Source of the DNA: Mycobacterium branderi
Lineage (GTDB): Bacteria > Actinomycetota > Actinomycetes > Mycobacteriales > Mycobacteriaceae
DNA: 64,000 nt
Reading direction: 5' to 3'
Assembly: GCF_010728725.1 (NCBI RefSeq)
Contig: NZ_AP022606.1
Span: 496,001-560,000, forward strand
This document shows positions 37,751 through 48,645 of this stretch, one piece after another (the stretch's first letter is position 1; each line of letters starts with the position of its first letter). The position numbers and the translations under genes are program-made. Below the pieces are notes generated by a model. The model was given only the letters and a program-made list of their open reading frames with translations. It had not been told where the DNA came from and did no database searches.

Positions 37751-38566
37751 TCAGCGCCGGACCGGCCCGGCCAGCGTGAGGATCCGGGGACCGTCCTTGG
37801 TCACTGCGACAGTGTGCTCCCAGTGTGCGGCGCGCGACCCGTCGGCGGTGATGACCGTCCATTCGTCGTCGAGCACCTTGGTTTTGGTGGTGCCCAGCGT
37901 CAGCATCGGCTCAATCGCCAATACCGATCCGACGGCCAGCAGCGGGCCGCGTCCCGGGGCGCCTTCGTTGGGCAGGAACGGATCCATGTGCATGTGCCGG
38001 CCGATGCCGTGACCGCCGTAGCCCTCGACGATGCCGAACCCGCGGCCGAAGCGCTTCTCGGCGGCGTGCGTGGCGGTTTCGATGGCGTGCGAGACGTCGG
38101 TCAACCGGTTGCCGACCACCATCGCGGCGATCCCGGCCTCCAACGACTCCCTGGTCGCCTCCGACAGCGCCTCGTCGGCGTCGGTAAGCTGCCCGACCCC
38201 GAACGTGACCGCCGCGTCCCCGTGCCAACCGTCGAGGATGGCGCCGCAGTCGATCGACACCAAATCGCCGGGCGCCAGGATCTCTTCGGCGGACGGAATG
38301 CCATGCACCACACGGTCGTTCACCGAGGAGCAGATCGACGCCGGATAGCCGTGATAGCCCAGGAACGACGGCGTGGCGCCGGCGTCGCGGATCACCGATT
38401 CGGCGACTTCATCGAGGCTGCGGGTCGAGACCCCGGGCGCGGCCGCATCCTGCACCGCCCGCAGTGCGGCGGCCACCACCGCACCCGCCGCGGCCATCGC
38501 GTCGAGCTCACCGGCGCTGCGCTGCGGCACGACCTTGCGGCTGCGCAGCCCGGCCAGGGCGATCAC
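37751..38566 (-). CDS. mapA: Methionine aminopeptidase, type I
   Basis: Removes the N-terminal Met from new proteins. A 271-residue pita-bread metalloprotease with metal ligands in [18 protein letters not shown] (Asp pair), GHGIGRHMH (His) and a final Glu region. It matches Rv0734. It is 2 bp downstream of adk in the secY-adk-mapA operon. Confidence 0.95.
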   Translation of the reverse strand: MIALAGLRSRKVVPQRSAGELDAMAAAGAVVAAALRAVQDAAAPGVSTRSLDEVAESVIRDAGATPSFLGYHGYPASICSSVNDRVVHGIPSAEEILAPGDLVSIDCGAILDGWHGDAAVTFGVGQLTDADEALSEATRESLEAGIAAMVVGNRLTDVSHAIETATHAAEKRFGRGFGIVEGYGGHGIGRHMHMDPFLPNEGAPGRGPLLAVGSVLAIEPMLTLGTTKTKVLDDEWTVITADGSRAAHWEHTVAVTKDGPRILTLAGPVRR

Positions 38567-38568
38567 GG

Positions 38569-39120
38569 TTACTTACCGAGGGCTTGCAGGGCGCGGGCGA
38601 ACACCTCGTCGACGGTGCCGACGGCGTCGACCGTCTTCAGCTCGTGCTCATGCTGGTAGTACTCCAGCAGCGGCGCGGTCTCGTCGCGGTAGACGTTCAT
38701 CCGGTTCAGGATGACCTCGTCGTTGTCGTCGGCGCGTCCGCGGCCTTTGAGCCGCTCGAGCAGCTCGTCTTCGGGCACGCGGAACTCAAGCACCGCATCG
38801 AGTTTGGTGCCCCGGCGTTCGAGCATGTCGTGCAGTGCCTTGGCCTGCTCCAGCGAGCGGGGGTAGCCGTCCAGGATGAAACCGGCCGCCGCGTCAGGGT
38901 GGTCGAGGCGGTCGTCGACGAGCTTGTTGGTCAGCTCGGAGGGCACCAGGTCGCCGGCGTCGAGGTAGCGCTTTGCTTCCAGGCCGAGTTCGGTACCCTC
39001 GCTGATGTTGCTGCGGAACAGCTCCCCGGTGGAAATCTGTGGGACTCCGAGTTTTTCGGCCAGCTTGACCGCCTGGGTGCCTTTTCCGGCGCCGGGCGGC
39101 CCGAGCAAAACGACTCTCAC
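38569..39120 (-). CDS. adk: Adenylate kinase
   Basis: Balances AMP, ADP and ATP. A 183-residue, short (lidless) mycobacterial-type enzyme with the P-loop [11 protein letters not shown] at residues 4-14, AMP-binding STGELFR, and the FILDGYPRS motif. No zinc-lid cysteines. Start GTG 39120 overlaps the secY stop by four bases (GTGA). Confidence 0.96.
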   Translation of the reverse strand: MRVVLLGPPGAGKGTQAVKLAEKLGVPQISTGELFRSNISEGTELGLEAKRYLDAGDLVPSELTNKLVDDRLDHPDAAAGFILDGYPRSLEQAKALHDMLERRGTKLDAVLEFRVPEDELLERLKGRGRADDNDEVILNRMNVYRDETAPLLEYYQHEHELKTVDAVGTVDEVFARALQALGK

Positions 39121-40442
39121 TTCAGGAACCCTTCGTAGTTGCGCTGCATGAGCTGGCTTTCGATCTGTTTGACCGTATCCAAACCGACGCCGATCATGAT
39201 CAAAACCGCAGTACCGCCGAACGGCAGGTTCTGCACCTGGCCGGTGTTACCGATCTGCAAGAACAGGTTGGGCAGCACCGAGATCACGCCAAGGTAGATC
39301 GAGCCGGGCAACGTGATGCGGCTCAGCACAAAGCGCAGGTAGTCCGCCGTTGGCTTGCCCGGGCGGATGCCAGGAATGAAGCCGCCGAATTTCTTCATTT
39401 CGTCGGCGCGTTCGTCGGGATTGAACGTGATCGACACGTAGAAGTACGTGAAGAAGATGATCAGCCCGAAGTAGAGGCCGATGTAGACCGGGTCGGCGGG
39501 GTTCGACAGGTAGTTGCCGACGAACTTGTCCCACCAGGTGTTGCCGACGCCGCCGGTGCCGCTGCGGATGAGCTGGGTGATCAGATGCGGGATGTAGATC
39601 AGCGACGACGCGAAGATGACCGGGATAACGCCGGCCTGGTTGACCTTGAGCGGCAGATATGTCGAGGTGCCGCCGTACATCCGCCGGCCCACCATCCGCT
39701 TGGCGTATTGCACCGGGATGCGGCGCTGGCCCTGCTCGACGAACACCACGCCGACGATGATCACGAGCGCGGCCACCAGGACGGCGGCGAAGATCGGGCC
39801 GCCGCGGCTGTCCAGGATGGACTTGCCCTCGGCGGGGATGCGGGCGGCGATGCCGACGAAGATCAGCAGCGACATGCCGTTGCCGATCCCGCGCTCGGTG
39901 ATCACCTCGCCCATCCACATCACCAGCGCCGCGCCTGCCGTCATCACCAACACGATGACGACCAGGGTGAAGATGCTCTGGTCGGCGATGATGTCCAGGC
40001 TGCAGCCCTGCAGCAGCCCGCCGTTGGCGGCCAGCGCCACGATGCTCGTGGCCTGCAGGATGGCCAGCGCGATGGCCAGATAACGGGTGTACTGCGTCAT
40101 CTTGGCCTGGCCGGATTGACCTTCCTTGCGCAGCTCTTCGAAGCGAGGGATCACCACGGTCAGCAGCTGCACGATGATGCTCGCGGTGATGTAGGGCATC
40201 ACCCCGACCGCGAACACGGTCAGCTGCAGCAGCGCGCCCCCGGAGAACAGGTTGATCAGCGAGTAGATCTGCGCCGCTTCGCCACCACTGACCTGGGCGA
40301 TGCACTTCTGCACGTTCGGGTAGTCCACGCCGGGCGACGGGATCGACGCGCCGACCCGGTAGAGGATGACGATGCCCAGTGTGAACAGGATCTTCCGTCT
40401 CAGGTCGACTGTTCGCAGCGATGAGATGAAAGCCGAAAGCAC
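39117..40442 (-). CDS. secY: Protein translocase subunit SecY
   Basis: Core of the protein-export channel, 441 residues with ten predicted transmembrane helices. Conserved SecY features are [19 protein letters not shown], the [21 protein letters not shown] stretch and the cytoplasmic loop [14 protein letters not shown]. First gene of the secY-adk-mapA operon, reading away from a divergent methyltransferase. Confidence 0.96.
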   Translation of the reverse strand: MLSAFISSLRTVDLRRKILFTLGIVILYRVGASIPSPGVDYPNVQKCIAQVSGGEAAQIYSLINLFSGGALLQLTVFAVGVMPYITASIIVQLLTVVIPRFEELRKEGQSGQAKMTQYTRYLAIALAILQATSIVALAANGGLLQGCSLDIIADQSIFTLVVIVLVMTAGAALVMWMGEVITERGIGNGMSLLIFVGIAARIPAEGKSILDSRGGPIFAAVLVAALVIIVGVVFVEQGQRRIPVQYAKRMVGRRMYGGTSTYLPLKVNQAGVIPVIFASSLIYIPHLITQLIRSGTGGVGNTWWDKFVGNYLSNPADPVYIGLYFGLIIFFTYFYVSITFNPDERADEMKKFGGFIPGIRPGKPTADYLRFVLSRITLPGSIYLGVISVLPNLFLQIGNTGQVQNLPFGGTAVLIMIGVGLDTVKQIESQLMQRNYEGFLK

Positions 40443-40660
40443 TCTTCCTCCTGCGCAGCCGGGCTCTGGTCGCGGCGTGCCGATGGGGCTGGTCTGGCCA
40501 GCGTCGGTTGGTCCTGCGTTACGCGCCGACCCGCAGGCCAGGATATGCAGAGTCGCGCGTCAAGCAGTCTACGAGAGTAACAGCGCAGGCAGCGGTCCCC
40601 CGCATGCAGGCGTACAGTTCCTGCTGTCATTACATTGGCTAAGTATTCGAGGGGCGGCGA

Positions 40661-41590
40661 GTGAGCAGCACACGCTTTGAGGGAGACACCTGGGACCTGG
40701 CTTCCAGCGTCGGGGTGACGGCGACGATGGTGGCGGCCGCCCGGGCTGTGGCGACCCGGAGCCCCGACGCGCTGATCAACGACCAGTTCGCCGAGCCGCT
40801 GGTGCGGGCCGTCGGCGTCGACTTCTTCACCCGGATGGCCAGCGGTGAGCTCGATCCGCAGGATCTCGACGAGGACGAGGCCCAGGGCCTGCGCCGGTTC
40901 GCCGACGCGATGGCCATCCGCACCGAATTCTTCGACGGTTTCTTCGCCGACGCGGGTCGCGCTGGGATCCGGCAGGCGATCATCCTGGCCGCAGGGCTGG
41001 ACTCTCGGGCCTACCGGCTGCCGTGGCCGCCCGGCACCACGGTGTTCGAGGTCGACCAGCCGCAAGTGATCGACTTCAAGACCGCCGCGCTGGCCGAGCT
41101 CGGCGCTCAGCCGACGGCGGATCGGCGCGTGGTGGCAATCGACCTGCGCGACGACTGGCCGGCCGCGTTGAAAGAGGCCGGCTTCGACCATGCGCAGCGC
41201 AGCGCGTGGGTCGCCGAGGGGCTGCTGGGCTATCTGCCCGCCGCCGCCCAGGACCGGCTGCTCGACCAGATCACCGAGCTGAGTGTGCCCGGCAGCCGGT
41301 TCGCCACCGAAGGCTTGGTGGACGTCAACGACCTCGGCGAAGCGGAACTGCGGCGCCGCATGCAGCGCCAAACCGACCGCTGGCGCAGCCATGGCTTCGA
41401 GCTAGACATGGCCGCACTGGTCTATTTCGACCACCGCACCGACGTGGCGACCTATCTGGCCGGCAAGGGCTGGCACACCGCCGGCGCCAGCGCGACGGAC
41501 TTGCTGACCAAACATGGCCTGCCGCCGATCGACCCCGACGACGCCCCGTTCGGCGACGTCGTCTACCTCCGCGCGGAGCTGACCCGATGA
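40661..41590 (+). CDS. Class I SAM methyltransferase, Rv0731c/Rv0726c family, member 1
   Basis: Putative SAM-dependent O-methyltransferase of 309 residues (TIGR00027/leucine carboxyl methyltransferase-like family). Signature sequences are [10 protein letters not shown] at the N-terminus, [11 protein letters not shown] motif I ([14 protein letters not shown]) and [10 protein letters not shown] in motif IV. Start GTG 40661 with a GGGGCGG site. Coupled by ATGA to a second copy, probably one operon. Target metabolite or lipid unknown. Confidence 0.87.
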   Translation: MSSTRFEGDTWDLASSVGVTATMVAAARAVATRSPDALINDQFAEPLVRAVGVDFFTRMASGELDPQDLDEDEAQGLRRFADAMAIRTEFFDGFFADAGRAGIRQAIILAAGLDSRAYRLPWPPGTTVFEVDQPQVIDFKTAALAELGAQPTADRRVVAIDLRDDWPAALKEAGFDHAQRSAWVAEGLLGYLPAAAQDRLLDQITELSVPGSRFATEGLVDVNDLGEAELRRRMQRQTDRWRSHGFELDMAALVYFDHRTDVATYLAGKGWHTAGASATDLLTKHGLPPIDPDDAPFGDVVYLRAELTR

Positions 41591-42492
41591 CACGCTCGGA
41601 ACGCGACAGCTGGGATCTGGCGTCGAGCGTGGGTGCGACGGCGACGATGGTCGCCGCCGCCCGGGCGTTGGCGACGCGCGCCGAGCCCCCGCTGATCGAC
41701 GATCCGTTCGCCGAGCCGCTGGTGCGGGCGGTGGGCATCGATTACTTCGTCCGCCTGCTCGACGGCGAGATCGCTTCGGGCGACCCCGCTCTGCCGGTGG
41801 ATCCGCGCCACGTCGTCACGAACATCGCCGTGCGCACAAGGTTTTTCGACGACTTCTTCACCGCGGCGGCCAACGACGGTGTGCGGCAGGCGGTGATCCT
41901 GGCAGCCGGGTTGGACACCCGGGCCTACCGGTTGCCGTGGCCGGACGGCACGGTCGTCTTCGAGCTGGACCAGCCCGCGGTCGTCGACTTCAAGTCGGCG
42001 ACGCTGTCGAAGCTGGGCGCCCAGCCGAGTGCCGAGCGGCGAACGGTGCCGGTCGATCTGCGGGAGGATTGGCCGGTTGCCTTGCGGGCCAACGGCTTTG
42101 ACGAGAGCAAGCCGACAGCGTGGATCGCCGAGGGCCTGCTGTTGTACTTGCCGCCGGAGGCGCAGGACCGGCTGTTCGACATCATCACCGCGCTCAGCGC
42201 ACCTGGCAGCCGGCTGGCCACCGAGTACCACCCCGACGGCGGCGCGGCGATGGCCGAGCGCAGCAAGACGATGGCACCGCACTGGCGGGAACACGGGTTG
42301 GACCTCGACCTGTCCGAGCTGGTGTATCACGGCGAGCGCAAGGCCGTGCCGGACTACCTGGCCGCGCACAACTGGACGATCGCTACCAGCAGCCGCGCAG
42401 AGCTGTTGAGCAGCTACGGCCTCGAGCTGCCCGACGACGCCGCGTCGGCGCCGATGCGCAACACCGTCGCGGTCACCGCCTTGTTGGGCTAG
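41587..42492 (+). CDS. Class I SAM methyltransferase, Rv0731c/Rv0726c family, member 2
   Basis: A 301-residue paralogue of the preceding gene, with [28 protein letters not shown] and [15 protein letters not shown] 41587 overlaps the previous stop by four bases. Followed by about 225 bp without a gene before the convergent xylB stop. Substrate unknown. Confidence 0.87.
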   Translation: MTRSERDSWDLASSVGATATMVAAARALATRAEPPLIDDPFAEPLVRAVGIDYFVRLLDGEIASGDPALPVDPRHVVTNIAVRTRFFDDFFTAAANDGVRQAVILAAGLDTRAYRLPWPDGTVVFELDQPAVVDFKSATLSKLGAQPSAERRTVPVDLREDWPVALRANGFDESKPTAWIAEGLLLYLPPEAQDRLFDIITALSAPGSRLATEYHPDGGAAMAERSKTMAPHWREHGLDLDLSELVYHGERKAVPDYLAAHNWTIATSSRAELLSSYGLELPDDAASAPMRNTVAVTALLG

Positions 42493-42717
42493 CGCCGGCG
42501 AGAACACCTCATCTCTCACACCCGCCTAGCCCCTTGTCGCTGATAGCCGGGCACGCCGAATCGGGGCTATCTACTGTCACCCGCGTTGCTGACGTGGCGG
42601 CAGTGGCATCAGTGAACTATTTGACGACGCTCGTCCCGGCTAAACCCCATGTTGTCGCTAGGAGGCGGGCACATCGCCATATCCCAAACTTCTTGAAACC
42701 GTTGGGAATACTGAGCT

Positions 42718-44064
42718 TCAGTCCAACGCAAGCGATGGCCGTTCGGCCAATTCCAAAAACCGGTGGTAGCGGTCGTCGGTCGCGCTCTCCCACGCCCGGT
42801 CGGGTTCGATGACACGCTCGATGCCCGCCCACCGAGCGGCGTCGGTCATCGACGACTCCAGCCCGACGGCCATTCGCGCCAGGAACGCCGCTCCCAGCGC
42901 CGCACCTTCCGCGACCGCCGACACCTGAACCGGCCGACCGGTCGCGTCGGCGATGGCCTGCATCCATGGCGCGACCCGGGTACCGCCGCCGGCGGCCACG
43001 ATGCGCGACACCGGCGCGCCGCTGCGCTCGACAAGCTGCCGCACGACGAAACCCGACGCCTCGTAGGCAGCCCGGCGCAGCGCGGCGGCGTCGTGGGTGA
43101 GGTCCAGCCCGTCGAGCACCGCCCGTCGGTCCGGGTCGTGGTAAGGCACGCGCTCGCCACGCACATACGGCGACCACACCGGCACCCGTCGTGGCTCGAC
43201 CGCCGCGGGGTCTGCCGGCGCAAGAAGACGGTCCACCCAGCCGAGGAACAGCCCGCCGGCATTGCTGGGGCCGCCGATCTGACTCTTGCCGGCGGCAGTG
43301 TGCGGGATGGTCCACAGGCCCGGCACCTGCCGGTGTTCGGAAATGGTCACCCAGACGATCAGCGTCGTGCCGCACAGCACCAGCACGTCGCCCTCCTGGT
43401 CGGCGCCGGCCACCAGTTGCTCGCACAACGCGTCGATCGCCCCGACCGCCAGCACCGTGTCCGTGTGGCGCACCTTGCCGGCCGCCGCGCCCGGGGCATC
43501 CACCCGCGGCATCCGGTCGACGGTCGCGCCGCAGTCCGTGCATGCCTGTTCGTTCCAGCCGGTGCCGTCGAACAACGGAAGGGTGGTGTAGGCGGTGGCG
43601 AAGTCGACTACCGCGTCGCCGGCCAGCGCGTGGTTGGCCACCGCCGGGGCCGGCCAGTAGCCGGCCGCGTCGGGCGCCTCGGCGGCTGTCCAGCGCAGGA
43701 ACTCGGCCGCTTCCCCGGTCGGCGGGAACGACGCATCGCCGGCGACAACTACCCGCCCGCGGCCGTCGCCGTACAGCAGCCCGGGCGTAATCGGCCGGCC
43801 CGTGGAATCGACGGCGGTCAGCGACGGCACCATCGCCGACACCGCGGCGGCTTTTGCGTCAGGCCGCGCCAGCCGGTCCAGCGCGGCCAGTGGGCCGCGC
43901 CGCCACGCCTCGTCGGCGTCGTGCTCCAGCCGGTCCGGGGCGGGGACGCGCAGTTGGTGCGGAATGCGTGCCCGCGCGATGACCCGGCCGTTCTCGTCGG
44001 CGGCCACGGCCTTGACGGCGGTGCTGCCGATGTCGATGCCGAGTGTGACCTCTTCGCGTGACAC
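42718..44064 (-). CDS. xylB: FGGY-family carbohydrate kinase, xylulokinase-like
   Basis: Phosphorylates a sugar or sugar alcohol, 448 residues. The first strand LGIDIGSTAVKAV carries the FGGY/actin-fold phosphate-1 motif; the catalytic-base Asp lies in VGAIDALCEQL; the second FGGY signature GGGTRVAPWMQAIADATG follows. GTG 44064 gives the length I remember for Rv0729; GTG 44073 is also possible. It diverges from serA2, with fucA beyond, so a small sugar-phosphate module is likely. The true substrate is not certain. Confidence 0.85.
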   Translation of the reverse strand: MSREEVTLGIDIGSTAVKAVAADENGRVIARARIPHQLRVPAPDRLEHDADEAWRRGPLAALDRLARPDAKAAAVSAMVPSLTAVDSTGRPITPGLLYGDGRGRVVVAGDASFPPTGEAAEFLRWTAAEAPDAAGYWPAPAVANHALAGDAVVDFATAYTTLPLFDGTGWNEQACTDCGATVDRMPRVDAPGAAAGKVRHTDTVLAVGAIDALCEQLVAGADQEGDVLVLCGTTLIVWVTISEHRQVPGLWTIPHTAAGKSQIGGPSNAGGLFLGWVDRLLAPADPAAVEPRRVPVWSPYVRGERVPYHDPDRRAVLDGLDLTHDAAALRRAAYEASGFVVRQLVERSGAPVSRIVAAGGGTRVAPWMQAIADATGRPVQVSAVAEGAALGAAFLARMAVGLESSMTDAARWAGIERVIEPDRAWESATDDRYHRFLELAERPSLALD

Positions 44065-44094
44065 GCGCGTCACCGTACGCCAGCATTGGCAGTC

Positions 44095-45066
44095 GTGACG
44101 CGTGCTTTGGTGACGGCGCCGCTGCGTGGCGAGGGATTCGACAAGTTGCGGCGGCTGGCCGACGTGGTCTACGACCCGTGGATCGATCAGCGGCCATTGC
44201 GTATTTATGGCGCCGAGCAACTCGCCGATCGGATTTCGGCTGAACGCGCCGATGTCGTTGTGGTGGAAGGTGATTCGGTCAGCGGTCCGGTATTCGAGCT
44301 GGGGCTGCAGGCGATCGCCTCCACGCGCGGGGATCCCAACAACGTCGACGTCGCCGGCGCCACCGCCGCCGGGATACCGGTCCTATTCACGCCTGGCCGC
44401 AACGCCGACGCCGTCGCGGAGATGACACTAGCGCTGCTGTTCGCCTGTACACGCCATGTGCTGACCGCCGACGCCGACGTGCGGGCCGGGGAAGTGTTCC
44501 GGGACGGCACAATTCCTTACCAGCGATTCCGGGCCTGGGAACTGGCCGGCTTGACTGCCGGGCTGGTCGGTCTGGGCGCGGTCGGGCGCGCGGTGCAGTG
44601 GCGGCTGGCCGGGCTGGGGTTGCGGGTCATCGCCTACGACCCGTACAACGACGAGGCCCGCCACGACCTCGACGAACTGCTCGCCGAGGCCGACATCGTG
44701 TCGCTGCACGCGCCGGTCACCGAGGAGACAACCGGGCTGATCGGCGCCAAGCAGTTCGCGGCCATGCGCGACGGCGTGGTGTTTGTGAACACCGCGCGGG
44801 CGCAGCTGCACGACACCGACGCTCTGGTCGCGGCGCTGCGCAGCGGCAAGGTCGCCGTGGCCGGCCTGGATCACTTTGTCGGGGAATGGCTGCCGGTCGA
44901 CCATCCATTGGTGGGCATGCCGAATGTGGTGCTCACGCCACACATCGGGGGCGCGACGTGGAACACTGAGGCGCGGCAGGCCCAGATGGTCGCCGACGAT
45001 TTGGAAGCACTGTTTGCGGGCCGTCGTCCCGTGCACATCGTCAATCCGGAGGTGTTGTCCTCGTGA
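44095..45066 (+). CDS. serA2: D-3-phosphoglycerate dehydrogenase-like 2-hydroxyacid dehydrogenase
   Basis: NAD-dependent 2-hydroxyacid dehydrogenase of 323 residues. Typical motifs are GLVGLGAVGRAVQWRL (NAD-binding), NTARAQLHDTDAL with catalytic Arg region, and LTPHIGGATWNTE with the catalytic His. There is no regulatory ACT domain, unlike housekeeping SerA. Start: GTG 44095, or a TTG nine bases upstream. Its stop overlaps the fucA start. Confidence 0.87.
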   Translation: MTRALVTAPLRGEGFDKLRRLADVVYDPWIDQRPLRIYGAEQLADRISAERADVVVVEGDSVSGPVFELGLQAIASTRGDPNNVDVAGATAAGIPVLFTPGRNADAVAEMTLALLFACTRHVLTADADVRAGEVFRDGTIPYQRFRAWELAGLTAGLVGLGAVGRAVQWRLAGLGLRVIAYDPYNDEARHDLDELLAEADIVSLHAPVTEETTGLIGAKQFAAMRDGVVFVNTARAQLHDTDALVAALRSGKVAVAGLDHFVGEWLPVDHPLVGMPNVVLTPHIGGATWNTEARQAQMVADDLEALFAGRRPVHIVNPEVLSS

Positions 45067-45719
45067 GATTCGTAGACAATCCGGAGGCCGCCGTACTGGC
45101 CGCGGCCAAAGACATGCTGCGACGCGGGTTGGTCGAGGGGACGGCGGGCAACATCTCGGCGCGACGGGAGGACGGCAACCTGGTCATCACTCCGTCGTCG
45201 GTCGACTACGCCGAGATGACGCTGGACGACCTGGTGCTGGTCGACCCCGACGGCGAGGTGCTGCACGCCGCCGAGGGCCGCTCCCCGTCGACGGAGATGA
45301 AACTGCACCTGGCGTGTTACAAGGCATTCGACGACATCGGCGCTGTCATACACAGCCACCCTGTGTGGGCGACGATGTTTGCCATTGCGCACCAACCGAT
45401 TCCGGCCTGTATCGACGAGTTCGCCGTCTACTGCGGCGGGGACATCCGCTGCACCGAGTACGCGGCATCCGGTACGCCCGACGTCGGCGCCAACGCGGTG
45501 AAGGCGTTGGAGGGCCGGGCGGCCGCGCTGATCGCCAACCACGGCATGGTGGCGGTCGGCCCGCGGCCGGACAAGGCGCTGCACGTCACCGCACTGGTCG
45601 AACGCACCGCGCAAATCGTCTGGGGCGCAAAAGCTCTCGGCGGTCCTGTGCCGATCCCCGAGGACGTCAACGCAGGCTTCGCGGGCATCTATACGTATCT
45701 GCGGGCGAACCCGATGTAG
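45063..45719 (+). CDS. fucA: Class II aldolase, L-fuculose-1-phosphate aldolase-like
   Basis: Zinc-dependent aldolase of 218 residues. Conserved points: VEGTAGNISAR near the N-terminus, PSTEMKLHL, the zinc site HSHPVWATM, and the late NHGMVAVG. It probably splits a sugar-1-phosphate supplied by the divergent kinase. GTG start coupled to serA2 by overlap. Exact sugar unknown. Confidence 0.87.
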   Translation: MRFVDNPEAAVLAAAKDMLRRGLVEGTAGNISARREDGNLVITPSSVDYAEMTLDDLVLVDPDGEVLHAAEGRSPSTEMKLHLACYKAFDDIGAVIHSHPVWATMFAIAHQPIPACIDEFAVYCGGDIRCTEYAASGTPDVGANAVKALEGRAAALIANHGMVAVGPRPDKALHVTALVERTAQIVWGAKALGGPVPIPEDVNAGFAGIYTYLRANPM

Positions 45720-45850
45720 CGCGCCCTAGCTCGCGGCTCGTCGAACGTGGGCAATATGGACGAAAAGTGGTCGGATTGCGTACATTTCCCCCACGCTCGG
45801 CGCGCTAGCTCGCAGCGACTCGGTAATCTCCACCGTCGTCCGCATGCACT

Positions 45851-46702
45851 TCATCCTACGGCGGCCCGCCAGCTGCGGGGCGAAGTGCCGTGCGTCCGGC
45901 GGAACAGCCTGGCGAAATACCCGGGGTCGACGATCCCCACCCGCCCGGCGACGGTGGCCACCGGAAGGTCGGTGTCGGTCAGCAAGCTGCGGGCTTCGGC
46001 CATGCGGCGCTCGATGATCCACTCTTGCACGGTGCGCCCGGTGCGGCGGCGCACGACCGTCGTCAGGTGCCCCGGCGTCATCCCGAGCTCCGACGCGACA
46101 TCGCGCAGCGACAGCGGCTCGCCGTAGCGCCGGTCGATCACCGCGAACACCTCGGCCAGCAGCGGTTCACCGCTGCGCCGCAGATCGCCCACGACGTCGC
46201 CGGCCAGCCGTGCCAGATCGATCAGCAGCAGTGTCAGATGCGCCAGCACCGCCTGCCGATAACCCTCCTGCCGGCTGGTCAGCTCAGTCTCGATGGACCC
46301 GATCGTCACGTCCCATACCGGCCGGCGCGCCGCGGGCACCGTCAGCTCCAGCAATGCGCCGGACTGTCCATGCAGGAACGGGAACAGCAGCGGGTGCGTC
46401 CGCCACGCCGGCCACGGAGATCGCCCGTCGCCGCCCAGCGCGGCTGGGTCGAAGAACACGCCGACGCCATCGGTGCGGCGCACTCGTGCTGGGTCGATCA
46501 CCTGGCCCGCCGCCACGACGTAGACCAGGCCCGCAGCACCCGAGTACCACAGCGCCGGGAAGTCGTGAATGTGGCGGCCATGTTCGAGCAGGTCGTCGCG
46601 CCCGCCCCGGACCACCGACACCGGCGGCGTGTCCATGTCGGCCCGGTATGCGTAGACCGGCACTCCGGCGCGGTGGCGAACAAGCCGAGCTGCTGCGGTC
46701 AT
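45851..46702 (-). CDS. AraC/XylS-family transcriptional regulator
   Basis: A 283-residue regulator with an N-terminal AraC cupin-type ligand domain (about residues 15-130) and two C-terminal helix-turn-helix units (about residues 178-280: SLRDVASELGMTPGHLTTVVRR and PVATVAGRVGIVDPGYFARLFRR, shown here in two parts). It is divergent from the small methyltransferase; a TACTGAGTA palindrome (46725-46733) lies between the two. Ligand and targets unknown. Confidence 0.86.
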   Translation of the reverse strand: MTAAARLVRHRAGVPVYAYRADMDTPPVSVVRGGRDDLLEHGRHIHDFPALWYSGAAGLVYVVAAGQVIDPARVRRTDGVGVFFDPAALGGDGRSPWPAWRTHPLLFPFLHGQSGALLELTVPAARRPVWDVTIGSIETELTSRQEGYRQAVLAHLTLLLIDLARLAGDVVGDLRRSGEPLLAEVFAVIDRRYGEPLSLRDVASELGMTPGHLTTVVRRRTGRTVQEWIIERRMAEARSLLTDTDLPVATVAGRVGIVDPGYFARLFRRTHGTSPRSWRAAVG

Positions 46703-46774
46703 CGCCTTAAAATAGTCCTACTTTTACTGAGTATTAGCCAATTCACGTCGTTGCCAACGGTTCACCATGGAAGC

Positions 46775-47446
46775 ATGACCAAACATCGTCTACATCGACT
46801 CCTTGACAATCACCGCGATTACCTACCCGCGGCCGGCCGCGACATCTTCCTTCCCGGTTACGACCTCATCTCCCGGCTGCTCGGCATGACCAAGGTCCAT
46901 GACACCCTTATCGGGCAGGCCGAACTTGACGACAATCAGCGGGTTCTGGAAATTGGCTGCGGGACGGGCAATGTCGTTTTACAAGCCAAGCGTGGGCATC
47001 CCGGCATCGAGTTGGTCGGTTGCGACCCGGACCCGCGGGCGCTGACCCGGGCGCGACGAAAGGCGCAGGAGCTCAGCGGCATTCGCTTCGATCAGGGCTA
47101 CGCGCAGCAGCTGCCTTACCCGGACGGCGAATTCGACCGGGTGCTGTCGTCGATGATGTTGCATCATCTGCCCGACGACGTGAAAGCCGACGCGGCGGCC
47201 GAAGTCTTTCGTGTGCTCCGACCGGGCGGCAGGTTCCACGTGGTCGATATCGGCGGCGATATGACCGCCCGCTACGGCCTCGGGGCGCGGCGGATGTTGC
47301 GCAGCAGCCACATCGCCGGGAACCTCGGCGACGCGATTCCGCGCCTGCTATCCGCGGCCGGATTCGACTGCCGCGAGGTCGCCAGCCATCGTCATCGCTT
47401 CGTCGGACGACTCACCTACTACCGCGCCACCCGCCCCTCGCGCTGA
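46775..47446 (+). CDS. Small class I methyltransferase
   Basis: A SAM-dependent methyltransferase of 223 residues, UbiE/MenG-like: motif I VLEIGCGTGNVVL, motif II VGCDPDPRAL, post-motif SSMMLHHLP and RVLRPGGRFHVVD. The ATG at 46775 follows GGAAGC. Divergent from the AraC regulator, which may control it. The stop overlaps the end of the alcohol dehydrogenase by 28 bp. Substrate unknown. Confidence 0.85.
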   Translation: MTKHRLHRLLDNHRDYLPAAGRDIFLPGYDLISRLLGMTKVHDTLIGQAELDDNQRVLEIGCGTGNVVLQAKRGHPGIELVGCDPDPRALTRARRKAQELSGIRFDQGYAQQLPYPDGEFDRVLSSMMLHHLPDDVKADAAAEVFRVLRPGGRFHVVDIGGDMTARYGLGARRMLRSSHIAGNLGDAIPRLLSAAGFDCREVASHRHRFVGRLTYYRATRPSR

Positions 47447-48645
47447 TCGAATGCCACCTTGACCGCCCCACTCTCGCCCTGGTTGGCAATCGCGAGGAAC
47501 GCCTCGCGCCACTGCTCCAGCGGAAAGGTGTGAGTCAGCATGGGCCGCAAGTCAATCCGGCCGTCGACGGCCATGTCGAGGTAGTGTGCGATTGCGTGCT
47601 TGCGGACACCATGCACCTCCTCCACCCCAAACGCATTGGAGCCCACCCAGCTGATCTCCTTGAAATACAGCGGACTCCACTCCCACCGGCCGGGCGCATG
47701 GACCCCGGCCTTCACCAAGGTCCCGCGCGCCCGCAGGACCCGCACCCCGACTTCGAACGTTTCCGGCTTGCCGACGGTGTCGTAGACGACGTCGACCGCA
47801 CCCGGGTGGGCCATCGGCAGTCCTTGCAGCGGCTGGCGTAGCCGGCCACCGCCCCAGCCGACAAGCTGCTCGATCACCGCCAGCCGCGGCTCGTGCGCCA
47901 GCACAAGCTCGGCGCCGAACCGGCGGGCCAGCTCCGCCTGGGCGTCGAAGCGTGCCACCACCGCCACCGCCGCATCCGGGTACAACGCCTGAAGGATGGC
48001 GACCGCGCACAGCCCCAACGACCCCGCGCCGTAAACCAGAACCCGGCCGGATGCGGGCGGCGGGTGACGCGTAATCGCATGCAGCGAAACGGAAACCGGG
48101 TCGGCGAACACGGCCAGCTCGTCGGGCACCGACTCGGGGACCGCGAACAACATGCTGTCGTGGGCGGGCATCAACTCGGCGTAGCCGCCCGTCGCGTCGG
48201 CCGACACCCCGCTGTGAATGCCGGGCTTGATGTCGCCGTCGCAAAAGCTCCAGCACAGGCTGTAGTCGCCGGACTGGCAGGATGGGCATGGCGGGTCGAT
48301 GCCGCGCGGCCCGCACGACAACCACGGGTTGAGCACGACGCGCTGCCCCACCTCCAGTCCGCGGGCCTTCGGGCCCAGCGTCACGACGTCGGCAACCACC
48401 TCGTGCCCCATCACTTGCGGGAACGAGCAGAACGCGGCCATCGCATTGTCGGTGTCGCCCTCGCCGAAATCCAGCAGAATCTGTTTGGAGTCCGACCCGC
48501 AGATACCGGTCAGCCGGGGCCGCGTGATCACCCAATCGTCGTGCAGCAAGCCAGGTTCCGGGATATCTTGCAGCGCAACGGGACTGCGGGCCAGAGCATC
48601 GTCATACCCTTCGACCGGCGGTACGCCGAAGACCAGCGCCTTCAT
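47419..48645 (-). CDS. Zinc-type alcohol dehydrogenase family protein
   Basis: Medium-chain dehydrogenase of 408 residues. Catalytic zinc ligands are in GICGSDS (Cys), MGHEVVADV (His/Glu); a structural-zinc-like Cys cluster CPSCQSGDYSLCWSFC follows. The Rossmann motif VYGAGSLGLCAVA lies mid-protein. The start overlaps the SDR stop as ATGA, forming a two-gene operon. It probably oxidises an alcohol for the SDR partner. Confidence 0.83.
   Translation of the reverse strand: MKALVFGVPPVEGYDDALARSPVALQDIPEPGLLHDDWVITRPRLTGICGSDSKQILLDFGEGDTDNAMAAFCSFPQVMGHEVVADVVTLGPKARGLEVGQRVVLNPWLSCGPRGIDPPCPSCQSGDYSLCWSFCDGDIKPGIHSGVSADATGGYAELMPAHDSMLFAVPESVPDELAVFADPVSVSLHAITRHPPPASGRVLVYGAGSLGLCAVAILQALYPDAAVAVVARFDAQAELARRFGAELVLAHEPRLAVIEQLVGWGGGRLRQPLQGLPMAHPGAVDVVYDTVGKPETFEVGVRVLRARGTLVKAGVHAPGRWEWSPLYFKEISWVGSNAFGVEEVHGVRKHAIAHYLDMAVDGRIDLRPMLTHTFPLEQWREAFLAIANQGESGAVKVAFDQREGRVAR

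Noticed and set aside
42609..42815. 68-residue minus-strand frame between methyltransferase 2 and xylB
   Set aside because: Overlaps the end of xylB in another frame and has no ribosome site or conserved look; I regard 42493-42717 as non-coding.
46757..46764. GGTTCACC near 46.76 kb as a SigL-type -35 for the AraC gene
   Set aside because: The sequence 16-18 bases downstream on the minus strand has no CGT -10; distance and -10 do not match.
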